Of a DNA stretch of 64,000 nucleotides, positions 1 to 13,600 are shown in pieces. A program made the translations under genes and the position numbers. Where the stretch lies: the NCBI GenBank assembly GCA_014843695.1, contig CM026387.1, positions 77,750,106 to 77,814,105 of the forward strand, read 5' to 3'. The stretch's first letter is position 1; the number at the start of each line of letters is the position of its first letter. The stretch comes from Archivesica marissinica. Its lineage: Eukaryota; Mollusca; Bivalvia; Venerida; Vesicomyidae. The notes beneath the pieces were generated by a model that searched no databases, was not told where the DNA came from, and was given only the letters and a program-made list of their open reading frames with translations.

Positions 1-3000
1 ACAACTGACTGTATTATAGTGTATGTTCCTGTATATGTAGCACAATAGTGTACAGATCACATACACCTGACTGTATGGGAGTGTATGTTCCTGTATATGT
101 AGCACAATAGTGTACAGATCACATACAACTGACTATATTATAGTGTATGTTCCTGTATATGTAGCACAATAGTGTACAGATCACATACACCTGACTGTAT
201 GGGAGTGTATGTTCCTGTATGTGGAGCACAATAGTGTACAGATCACAAACACCTGACTGTATTGTAATGTATGTTCCGGTATATGGAGCATAATAGTGTA
301 CAGATCACATACACCTGACTGTATTGGAGTGTAAGTTCTTGTATGTGGAGTACAATAGTGTACATATCACATACAACTGACTTATTGTAATGTATGTTCC
401 TGTATATGGAGTACAATAGTGTACAGATAACATACACCTGACTGTATGGGAGTGTATGTTCCTGTATGTGGAGCACAATAGTGTACAGATCACATACAAC
501 TGACTGTATTGGAGTGTATGTTCCTGTATATGGAGCACAATAGTGTACATATCACATACACCTGACTGTATTGTAGTGTATGTTCCTGTATGTGGAGCAC
601 ACTAGTGTACAGATCACACACACCTGACTGTATGGGAGTGTATGTTCCTGTATGTGGAGCACAATAGTGTACAGATCACATACACCATACTGTATTGTAA
701 TGTATGTTCCGGTATATGGAGCACAATAGTGTACAGATCACATACAACTGACTGTATTGTAATGTATGTTCCTGTATGTGGAGTACAATAGTGTACTGAT
801 CACATACACCTGACTGTATTGGAGTGTATGTTCCTGTATGTGGAGCACAATAGTGTACAGATCACATACACCTGACTGTATTGTAATGTATGTTCCGGTA
901 TATGGAGCACAATAGTGTACAGATCACATACACCTGACTGTATTGTAGTGTATGTTCCTGTATGTGGAGTACAATAGTGTACAGATCACATACACCTGAC
1001 TGTATTGGAGTGTATGTTCCTGTATGTGGAGTACAATAGTGTACAGATCACATACACCTGACTGTATTGGAGTGTATGTTCCTGTATATGGAGCACAATA
1101 GTGTACATATCACATACACCTGACTGTATTGTAGTGTATGTTCCTGTATGTGGAGCACAATAGTGTACAGATCACATACACCATACTGTATTGTAATGTA
1201 TGTTCCGGTATATGGAGTACAATAGTGTACAGATCACATACACCTGACTGTATTGGAGTGTATGTTCCTGTATATGGAGCACAATAGTGTACATATCACA
1301 TACAACTGACTGTATTGTAGTGTATGTTCCTGTATGTGGAGCACACTAGTGTACATATCACACACCTGACTGTATGGTAGTGTATGGTCCTGTATGTGGA
1401 GCACAATAGTGTACAGATCACATATGGAGCACACTAGTGTACAGATCACATACAACTGACTGTATTGTAATGTATGTTCCGGTATAAGGAGTACAATAGT
1501 GTACAGGTCACATACACCTGACTGTATTGGAGTGTATGTTCCTGTATGTGGAGTACAATAGTGTACAGATCACATACAACTGACTGTATTGTAATGTATA
1601 TTCCTGTATATGGAGCACAATAGTGTACAGGTCACATATACCTGACTGTATTGGAGTGTATGTTCCTGTATGTGGAGCACAATAGTGTACAGATCACATA
1701 CAACTGACTGTATTGTAATGTATGTTCCTGTATGTGGAGTACAATAGTGTACAGATCACATACACCGGACTGTATTGGAGTGTATGTTCCAGTATGTGGA
1801 GTACAATCGTGTACATATCACATACACCGGACTGTATTGGAGTGTGTGTTCCTGTATGTGGAGTACAATAGTGTACAGATCACATACAACTGACTGTATT
1901 GTAATGTATGTTCCGGTATATGGAGCACAATAGTGTACATGTCACATACACCTGACTGTATTGGAGTGTATGTTCCTGTATGTGGAGTACAATAGTGTAC
2001 AGATCACATACACCGGACTGTATTGGAGTGTATGTTCCTGTATGTGGAGCACAATAGTGTACATATCACATACAACTGACTGTTTTGGAGTGTATGTTCC
2101 TGTATTTGGAGCACAATAGTGTACAGATAACATACACCATACTGTATTGTAATGTATGTTCCGGTATAAGTAGCACAATAGTGTACATATCACATACAAC
2201 TGACTATTGTAATGTTTGTTCCGGTATAAGTAGCACAATAGTGTACAGATCACATACAACTGACTGTATTGTAATGTATGTTCCGGTATATGGAGCATAA
2301 TAGTGTACAGATCACATACAACTGACTATATTATAGTGTATGTTCCTGTATATGTAGCACAATAGTGTACATATCACACACACCTGACTGTATTGGAGTG
2401 TATGTTCCTGTATGTGGAGTACAATAGTGTACAGATCACATACAACTGACTGTATTGTAATGTATGTTCCTGTATATGGAGTACAATAGTATACAGATAA
2501 CATGCACCTGACTGTATGGGAGTGTATTTTCCTGTATATGTAACACAATAGTGTACAGATCACATACAACTGACTGTATTGGAGTGTATGTTCCTGTATG
2601 TGGAGCACACTAGTGTACATATCACACACCTGACTGTATGGTAGTGTATGTTCCTGTATGTGGAGCACAATAGTGTACAGATCACATATGGAGCACACTA
2701 GTGTACAGATCACATACAACTGACTGTATTGTAATGTATGTTCCGGTATAAGGAGTACAATAGTGTACAGGTCACATACACCTGACTGTATTGGAGTGTA
2801 TGTTCCTGTATGTGGAGTACAATAGTGTACAGATCACATACACCGGACTGTATTGGAGTGTATGTTCCTGTATGTGGAGTACAATAGTGTACAGATCACA
2901 TACAACTGACTGTATTGTAATGTATATTCCGGTATATGGAGCACAATAGTGTACAGGTCACATATACCTGACTGTATTGGAGTGTATGTTCCTGTATGTG

Positions 3001-4256
3001 GAGTACAATAGTGTACAGATCACATACAACTGACTGTATTGTAATGTATGTTCCTGTATGTGGAGTACAATAGTGTACAGATCACATACACCGGACTGTA
3101 TTGGAGTGTATGTTCCAGTATGTGGAGTACAATCGTGTACATATCACATACACCGGACTGTATTGGAGTGTGTGTTCCTGTATGTGGAGTACAATAGTGT
3201 ACAGATCACATACAACTGACTGTATTGTAATGTATGTTCCGGTATATGGAGCACAATAGTGTACATGTCACATACACCTGACTGTATTGGAGTGTATGTT
3301 CCTGTATGTGGAGTACAATAGTGTACAGATCACATACACCTGACTGTATGGGAGTGTATGTTCCTGTATGTGGAGCACAATAGTGTACAGATCACATACA
3401 ACTGACTGTATTGGAGTGTATGTTCCTGTATATGGAGCACAATAGTGTACAGATAACATACACCATACTGTATTGTAATGTATGTTCCGGTATAAGTAGC
3501 ACAATAGTGTACATATCACATACAACTGACTATTGTAATGTTTGTTCCGGTATAAGTAGCACAATAGTGTACAGATCACATACAACTGACTGTATTGTAA
3601 TGTATGTTCCGGTATATGGAGCATAATAGTGTACAGATCACATACAACTGACTATATTATAGTGTATGTTCCTGTATATGTAGCACAATAGTGTACATAT
3701 CACACACACCTGACTGTATTGGAGTGTATGTTCCTGTATGTGGAGTACAATAGTGTACAGATCACATACAACTGACTGTATTGTAATGTATGTTCCTGTA
3801 TATGGAGTACAATAGTATACAGATAACATGCACCTGACTGTATGGGAGTGTATTTTCCTGTATATGTAACACAATAGTGTACAGATCACATACAACTGAC
3901 TGTATTGGAGTGTATGTTCCTGTATATGGAGTACATTAGTGTACAGATCACATACAACTGACTGTATTGGAGTGTATGTTCCTGTATATGGAGTACATTA
4001 GTGTACAGATCACATACAACTGACTGTATGGGAGTGTATGTTCCTGTATGTGGAGTACATTAGTGTACAGATCACATACACCTGACTGTATGGGAGTGTA
4101 TGGTCCTGTATATGGAGTGCAAAATAGTGTTCAGATCACATACACCTGACTGTATTGGAGTGTATGTTCCTGTATGTGGAGCACAATAGTGTACAGATCA
4201 CATACAACTGACTGTATTGGAGTGTATGTTCCCGTATATGGAACACAATAGTATAT
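1..4256. repeat. 62-bp satellite array (copy A)
   Basis: The units are 62 bp, recognisable by TGTACAGATCACATACA and GTGTATGTTCCTGTAT. It continues beyond the left edge. Units differ by point changes (GGAGTGTAT/GTAATGTAT, TTCCTG/TTCCGG). A block around 2085-2300 recurs at 3411-3626, giving a 1326-bp higher-order period. Because 62 is not a multiple of three, the short open frames inside are chance products. It lies in the intron before exon 9. Confidence 0.95.
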
Positions 4257-4283
4257 ATGGATCCGTACAATCCAGTATATTCG

Positions 4284-4394
<111 letters not shown>

Positions 4395-4469
4395 CTACCT
4401 ATAACCAGCGGTCGTTGTCTACAATCAGTGATATTTGCCTATTATCCGTTGTATGCATCTGTTTTGCAG

Positions 4470-4607
4470 TGGTATTTGCAGTACAAATGACAAGCTTGGC
4501 GACTGGATAGATCCCTTAATTGAGCCTATGGCAATTTCTTACCTAGAAATATTTGAGAAAGCATCGCAAAATATGAGGGAATTCTATGGACTTCGAGATT
4601 TCTATAG
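4470..4607 (+). CDS. RNF213: RNF213-like exon 9 (copy A)
   Basis: Same as the exon at 37751, with KLGDWIDP in place of KLDDWIDP. The acceptor is CTGTTTTGCAG. The first donor, TATAG|GTACGG at 4608, is followed by about 25 tandem copies of the junction. The exon that should precede it lies outside the window, beyond the 62-bp satellite. Confidence 0.92.
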
Positions 4608-7600
4608 GTACGGTCAGATTTCTATAGGTAAGGTCAGATTTCTACAGGTAAGGTCAGATTTCTACAGGTAAGGTCAGATTTCTACAGGTATGGTCAGATT
4701 TCTACAGGTAAGGTCAGATTTCTACAGGTAAGGTCAGATTTCTATAGGTAATGTCAGATTTCTACAGGTAAGGTCAGATTTCTACAGGTACGGTCAGATT
4801 TCTATAGGTAAGGTCAGATTTCTACAGGTAAGGTCAGATTTCTACAGGTAAGGTCAGATTTCTATAGGTAATGTCAGATTTCTACAGGTAAGGTCAGATT
4901 TCTACAGGTAAGGTCAGATTTCTAAAGGTAACGTCAGATTTCTACAGGTAAGGTCAGATTTATATAGGTAATGTCAGATTTCTACAGGTAAGGTCAGATT
5001 TCTACAGGTAAGGTCAGATTTCTATAGGTAATGTCAGATTTTCTATAGGTAACGTCAGATTTCTATAGGTAAGGTCAGATTTCTATAGGTAATGTCAGAT
5101 TTTATTGTTATTGTATGCATGTCAAAGGTTTCACTAGACCACAGGCATATAAAACCACCAGACAGAAAGAATGTTGCATCTATGTTGCCATTTAATTATT
5201 AAAACTACATGTAGCTGTATATTATGTTATGCACTAGGAGTTTGAAATGTTGTAATGAGAATAGAAAATTAATATTCCACTTGTTTTATATTTTATCATA
5301 GCTTTGCTCAGTAGAGCAATACCAGGTGTTGACAATCTTCATGTGAAATTCATTCCTAGCACTGAGCGATATATTAGACTGCTGAATTTAAACTACCATC
5401 ACCCCAAACACTGAAGCAGAACATCCCCTCCAGTTCTACCCCCACCATGGCCCCAATAATGACAACCTTTCAACAACTGAATAGATAGAGATGTTCTTTT
5501 AAGTTATCCAGCTTGTAGATTTACATTTTAACTAACTAAGAAATTGATTCACTTGGTTAAGTTTAAAACATTGTTAAATAGTTCACAAAGTGGAATTATT
5601 AATAAATTGTCTAAATATATTTATCTAGCAAATGAACTTAGCTGCTGAATGACATGGTCTCACATTTGTGTATATAGATAAATGTGTGTTAGCGTGACTT
5701 TAAATATGTTCCTATTTGTAGTATGAATGCATTATACTAAAACTTTCATACTCAATATGAATGTATTTATACATGCTTTTTTCATGTGTTGAATTGTCAT
5801 TGTTTATGTATGTAATTGTATGCCGTCATACATGTTTTTGCTGGCTATGAACATATATGTTTATGCCAAATTAACTTTTGAATTGATTTGTAGTGCAACT
5901 TATGACAAGTATTATTGTAGATGTTAGGTGTGTGCAACTTGTGAGACTATGCAATATGAGTATTGATGATGAGTGTGATTCCGATCTGGGCAGCCCATGT
6001 AAGCTTGAAATACTGAGCAGGCAGATTTGTTGAACTATTTATAAAACGAGTTTTGGAATTTTGCTATTAGGCCAGTATATGTTTGAGCCTTATCACATTA
6101 GCGCATCCGTATGCCGTAGGAAATAGTCCGTGATAATCGAACATCGTCACGCAAATACTCGCCACAATATTTGTAATAACTGTAGTCCATTAGTGCATAC
6201 TTAGCTATAATCCAGGGATCGCAGGTTCGATCCCCTGTCTGACCCTAATAACATTAACAGTCTTTCAGATGGTACTTTAAACAGAGGTCTCGTGTCGGTG
6301 ATTTACACCGTGCATGTAAAAGAACCAGAGGAGACTTTTTCTATATCATTGCACTATCCTCCAAAAATCTAAAATGACTAATCTCTTCAGGAGGTGTCGC
6401 TCATATGGGCAACCGGTAGCGACGATAAATAAACGTAAAACACACAATATTTTTTTATCTAAGGCTAAAGCAGTTGATTTTCAACAAATAAAGCATGAAC
6501 ACAAACAACATGTATATTTGGAATGTGTAATGTAATATGTCAATGTCATGGCGTGACCAATCAGAACCGTCCCAGTTATTAAACATGTGTACATATAAGA
6601 AATTATAAGATGACTGTATTACACTGAATACAAGCAAAGTTATGTAATATAATATGTTATATGGCAATAAATTAGATCACTGATTGAAGCATATGAAGAT
6701 TCTGTAGAACTATCCATTTCTCTTTCTTGCACAAAACCATATGTGTGTATGCTGTCTGTTGTAAGTATTCTAATCACATCCCCATTTTATTTTACTTTAG
6801 TTGATTTTCAACGCATTGTTAAAGTGATTTGAAAATGACACAATAGTTTTGTAGCAACCTCATTGTAATGTTGACATAATGATCTGTATGTGTGTTTTAA
6901 GTTTGGTAAAGATGGTGTACAGTTTTGTGGCGAAATCGAAGCAGAAACCGACGTGGCATGAGATGTTGCATGCAATCAAAAGAAACTTCGGTGGACTTGA
7001 CAAGGTGGATCCTGTGCAAGACTTCAAGAGGAACCTGGCACAAATCATTCATTGTGAAGAAAAGGTAAATGATGCTTTAAATGAATTAGTCCTATTATTT
7101 GTCATATTTTATTTTTGTGTTGATAATTATAGATGAATAAGAAGAAGACATTTAGTTTCCAATTTCAACTAAATAGTTCATCATTGTACAACACAGGTGG
7201 TCCTCCGTGGTCGAGTGGTTAAGGTCGCTGACTTGTATAACACTGTAACCTATCATCACTGATGGTCACGGGTTCGAGCCCCACTCAGGCCGTGTCTCAT
7301 TTATATGAAAAAGTTGGCAGTTTCTTACGGAGGTTGATGCACCCAAGTACTGGTTATCCGCTGGAGCCTGCCCAGGAAAGGTGTTGTTAGGTAAACTGCC
7401 CGCCGGCGATATAGCCCGAAATGGTGCTGATGCAGACGTAAAATCCGAAATATAACATATAATATAATAGTTCATCATTGTACAACACATATATACATAA
7501 AAGCATTCACAAGAAAATATACAAATGTTTTATTATTTGAAACAATACCTACTATGCATATGTGTTATCAGATTATAGACTGTATTATATCACAATTTAC

Positions 7601-10600
7601 ACTGTCATCATGTCAGACAAAATACAGAGTGCTTAAGCATATGAGTACGACAATATGAAATTTGATCTAAACTTATTGTACACATAATGGAGGTTGACCT
7701 ATAATTAAAATGGTACTTCAACTTACATATATGCAATGGACTTGTAGGCAAAGGATTAATAAATATAGTTTCCCCAATTGTGCTATATAGTATTATTGTT
7801 AAGATGATCATGGTTAATTTGAATAAACTGTACATTTATTTACTATTTGTATTATGCATTAAATGTATGTTGCCATAGTTTCAATAATTGTATTCGTTTT
7901 CATTTGGGTTAGGGTGGCTCCTGAACAATACTGCAGTAGGATTAATTGAAGTGAGAAAGTCATATTGCTGGAATTTGTCGGATAGCCCCCTATGATGTAT
8001 TCGTATACACTCGATAATTAATGCATTACAAGATAAGGACAATAACAAAGGGTGATGTTAGAACAATTATAGCGTTTTAGAATGATTGTCATGCATCTCA
8101 TTTCAGCCCAAGCATTCCGACCCGGACTGTAGCCCTGCTGGACTTGTTCAAGCATGCCTGTTTGATACAAATAAGATGGAAAGGTACAGCTATAGTATTA
8201 TAGTATTGAAAGTTCATAATGACACTGCTAATGGAAATTAATAGTTTACATTAAAGTAGTTGTAATATGTTTTGCTGGTGCCTCTGTTTTACACATCTTG
8301 GGTATCGTCCATCCTCGCCTGTATGGCGATCACGCCTATAAGACGACCCCCTACTTTGTCCTGAAATTTTGGGTTTTGGCATGCACTCGCATATAAGACG
8401 GGTTGATAAAATGGAAATCAGACCAAGCATAAATTACATGTCCCGTGCAAGTTGAAGAAATGGTCACTGTCAGAGTGCTTAGTTTATACAAATTTATTTT
8501 AGCTCGATTGCGGAACAAGTTATTTCAACTTATATAAATCACTCTCGAGACCTCATTCCTGATGGAATCCATCGCCACGAGGGAGAGAGAAGAGGCAACG
8601 TGGAATTTAAATGCCTTGCCTAAGGGCACAATCGTAACTGCTCCAGTGGGGCTCGAACTCCGGACCTTTCGCACCTGAAGCGAACGCGCATCCACTGCGC
8701 TATCACGACTTCCACGACTTCAGAGTGCTTTCTTTTCTAAAACGTAATTATGATGTTAACACATTTTAGAAAGAAGAAATGTTTTTTAGCACTCAATTAT
8801 AAGACTCGAAACCATGTTCAGGCCATAATCTGTTGGTAGAAAGGACGGTAATGATTGTTTTTATGTCAAAATCGTTAGTTTTAATGCACAATTCCAATGT
8901 CTGTTATATACAGTGAGAGTCGGTACCTACTGTTGCTAACTGAGAACTATGGAGCGCTATCCATCATACAACAACAGATACTATCTAGGAGCAGTGACAT
9001 CAGACCTATTACCATATTTGGTAGCAGCTTTAGAAGTGACCAGGAATACACACAGGTACACATTTACACATTTGAAGTTGTTGATAATTAATTCTGATAT
9101 AAAAATAGGTGCACTAACCAATGAAAGAACAGATGGTTGACCTGCGAAATATATGCAGAGCGTAACTGCGTATATGATAGTGTGTACATGTACGTATATG
9201 TTATTATTTGCATAGTTCAAATGTTTAATTGCACATTCGTCAATAAAGGTTACTCAGATGATTGAGGGCATGTTCAAATCCAGGCCCTATTTGTGGTGTC
9301 ACAAAGTGGCTGCGCCTTGCAATATGGTATATGCTTAATGGTGATGATTTGTTGGCGCAGTGGTTAGCACGCTCGCTTCTCACCAATGCAACCCGGGTTC
9401 GATCCTCGGACTGGGAAGTATGTGAGATGGGTACTCTGGTTTCCTCCCACACGAATGACCACATTTACGTTAACCTAAACTAATCAACACCATAGCAAAT
9501 ATCAGACTGTACGGAGCACCCAACTTTATGGCCAGGCAGTTTAAACTGGATTCATGCGGTTTTTATCATGATATAATACAGTATTTGTTTTTGAAGCGAG
9601 CAGACGGATAACTAGTCCAATGGTTAACAGTTGAACTGGGAAACCAGGGAGAGGGAGTTATATAACCGTTGTATTAAATTAACTTTAAAAAACCCAATAC
9701 ATCTACATGTATTAACTCACATCTACTTCGAGAACAAAATTAAAACTGCTACAATGCTAGTGTAAACCACCTCGAGACAAAGTTATTGATGATATAAGGT
9801 CATTCAAAAATAATAAAATCACAAAATGCAGTTTAAATGTGGACAGGTTTAGTTAAAATCAGATTATGGAAATTGCTGACATTAATCAGAATTTGTAATC
9901 ATCTGAGCAGATAATTCTAAATACAGTCCTTTTGGAGCTATAATTGTCCTGAAGAGATTAGTCATTTTAGATTTTTGGAGGATAGTGCAATGATACAGAG
10001 AGAGACCCATTCCAGAGTCTCCTCTGGTGCTTTACGTACACGGTGTAAAGCACCGACACGTTACCTCGGTTTAAAGTCGCATCTGAAAGACTATTACTTT
10101 TCTTAGGATCAGACGGAGGATCGGACCTGCAAGTATACTCTGCAAGTATGCTCGACTGATGTTTATTATGTCATTATATAGGTGTGTCGTAATATCAACA
10201 AGATTAAGGTGTGTATGGAGACAGGGAACACGGTAGTCCTCCTAAACCTGGAGAACTTGTATGAGAGTCTGTATGACGCACTCAATCAGTACTATGTGTA
10301 CTTTGGGGGAGAGAGATATGTCGATCTCGGACTGGGAACACACAGAGTCAAATGTCCTGTGCACAGAAACTTCAGGTAAGATGTAGAAGATTGTTTTAAT
10401 TGCTACCTTTCTTTGGTTACGTCATAGAATTTAAATAGCTTTGAAAGTCTGTGAACTTTGGAATTCTGGAGTGAAGGACTGCATTTTTAGATTGTTGTTG
10501 CCAGAGAATTAAATGTTCATGTATAAAATATTACATTCAATTATGTAGTTGAGTATCTTTAGGCATTACAGGATACTCTAGACAGTTGTAATCTGTGTCA

Positions 10601-13600
10601 ATGAGATGTCTCAACTTGTTATTGTGTTAGAAACGTATCTATCAATGGAGAGTGTAGAATTTAATATTCTCCTTTTGTTCTTATGGGATGCATGAACATT
10701 GAATCTATTTAGGAAGTTTTCCAGTAACTGTAAAATCTTACTTTTAGTTTCCATATCACTCTAGTTTAAGTTTAAGCTTTATTTATTTTACAACGATTGT
10801 GAAGCAAGTTCTAACAACTTATATTAATCACTCGTTGGCGCGGATGAAAGCGTATATGTGGTTATTCGTGTGGGGGGAAAACGGAGTACTCGGGGAGAAA
10901 CACTCTTTTCCGATCCAGCGACCACCGTACCATCTCACATACTTCCCTGGTCCGAGGATCGAACCCGGGTTGCATTGGTGAGAGGCGAGCGCGCCACTGC
11001 GCTAATCAGACAGCCTAGCTCTAGTTGATGACTCTCATTAAAAGTTATGCTATGTTAAGTATAATACTCAGGTGGACAATGAAAGATAATTTTAATTTCC
11101 TGTTGTAGATTAATTGTTGTAGCAGAGAAGCAAACAGTGTACAAGAAGTTCCCTATACCCCTGATCAACCGTCTGGAGAAACATTTCCTCACAATAAACA
11201 CCATGCTGTCCTTGGAACAACAGAATGTTGTGCAAAGCTTGAAGGATTGGGCTGCAGAGTTTGTAAAACAGAGACATACAGGAATGCGACAGTTGTATGT
11301 ATAAATATACTTGTTGGTACATGTATTGTTTGTAACACAGAGACATACAGGAATGTGTTTGTAACACAGAGACATACAGGAATGGACAGTTGTATGTATA
11401 AATATACTTGTTGGTACATGTATTGTTTGTAACACAGAGACATACAGGAATGTGACAGTTGTATGTATAAATATACTTGTTGGTACATGTATTGTTTGTA
11501 ACACAGAGACATACAGGAATGTGACAGTTGTATGTATAAATATACTTGTTGGTACATGTATTGTTTGTAACACAGAGACATACAGGAATGTGACAGTTGT
11601 ATGTATAAATATACTTGTTGGTACATGTATTGTTTGTAACACAGAGACATACAGGAATGTGACAGTTGTATGTATAAATATACTTGTTGGTACATGTATT
11701 GTTTGTAACACAGAGACATACAGGAATGTGACAGTTGTATGTATAAATATACGTGTTGATACATGTATTGTTTGTAACACAGAGACATACAGGAATGAGA
11801 CAGTTGTATGTATAAATATACTTGTTGGTATTGTTTGTAACACAGTGAAATACAGGATTGTGGCAGATCTGTTTGAAAGCTCTTTTTATGTTAACAGTTT
11901 AGAATAAATTATTGCATTCTAGCTAACAAAGCAGATAGTTATTTCTGAAAGACAGGCCTTATAACACACAGTATGAGTCAATATCGTATAGCCATAATAT
12001 AAAGTCAAAAGTATTGCATTCATAATCAAATGCTGGGATAACAAGCACATTAAAAATAGACAATCGAATACATTTAGTAAATGTATGTTCTATGCCACGA
12101 GATACTTAAGGCATACTTGTATAGAATATGATTGTACATGTATGTAACTTGGTTTCAGGAGGGAGAAAGATACTACGAAATTGGGAGATGTTTTTATAGG
12201 TTACCATGATGACACATGCTCCGCAATTGTTCTGGATGTGTGGGAAAAACATGGACATGCAAAAGATGAGAAGGATATATCTACACAGGTAACTATTATA
12301 GTACTACAATATATTAACAATAATGCAATACATAATAATAATTAGTCCGCTTCCGTGGTCGAGTGGTTACGGTCGCTGACTTGTATACCACTGTAACCTA
12401 TCATCTCTGATGGTCACGTGTTCGAGCCCCGCTCAGGCCGTGTCTCATTTATATGAAAAAGTTGGCAGTTTCAACTGCGCATGCGTTATTTTCTCAGGAA
12501 CTAGTTATGATACTTAAAGTCGTTTCTTTTTTGGTGACCGTATCAAACCAGGAAACATAATATCAGACTGGAAAACACAACCTGGGTGGGAGACAGTATT
12601 GTTGTAGGCAAATAATATTGTAAAATTCCAAATATAAGTAATAACTAACTATATTTTGCAATATCATGTGATAGAATAAAGCAGATTAGTATAATTGTTT
12701 CAGATATGCATCATATTTACTAATTAATATCATTTATTTGATTTGTATTCAAATATATATTTAGCTAACTTGTTAATACATGTATTGCTTTTTTGTGTTG
12801 CTATTATAAGAGTTTTCAATGTGTTAATATGTGTTCAGGAACAATAATATTTATGTAAATGTCACGTTCAGAGATCAATATAATATGGACAAACTAATAC
12901 AAAATGATACTCTTGATTCATCTTTACCGCCTTCGTGGTCGAGTGGTTAAGGTCGCTGACTTGTATACCACTGTAACCTATCATCACTGATGGTCACGGG
13001 TTCGAGCCCCGCTCAGACCCTGTCTCATTTATATGAAAAAGTTGGCAGATTCTTACGGAGGTTGGTGCACCCAAGTACTGGTTAACTGCTGGAGCCTGCC
13101 CAGGAAAGGTGTTGTTAGGTAAACTGCCCGCCGGCGATATAGTCCAAAATGGTGCTGATGCAGGCGTAAAACCCGAAATATAACATATAACTGATTCATC
13201 TTTATAATCTTTGAGCTTGATCAATATTTCGAAATCATTAATTGCTAATGTGCTGATCATCAAAATCTTGATAATACAATTTGGTCAATACTGCATAAAT
13301 ACTATTAAATAGTGTTCATGTATGCCCATTTTAAGTATAGTTTATTGATCATATATACGGTTATATGTAAAATAAGTGCAACCTAATATGTTATCAACAA
13401 GAAACCCTCCAACAATTACATCATTACTTTGATCTAGATGCTCACCGTGTGACAACAGCCATGGTGCATGCGCAGTGAGTAGATGTACGCACACACCTTC
13501 GCTTATTGACATTGTAGATAGATAGATACTCTTCCCAATCTTTCATCATGACTATTAGCGTATTCTGTCTGCAACTCCGTATTCTTTCTGCAACTCCGTG

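Noticed and set aside
11055..11907. Open frames of 150-262 codons on both strands in the 69-bp array
   Set aside because: The period is a multiple of three and the frames run through the known exon 14 end and intron. They are repeats of a splice junction, not a protein.
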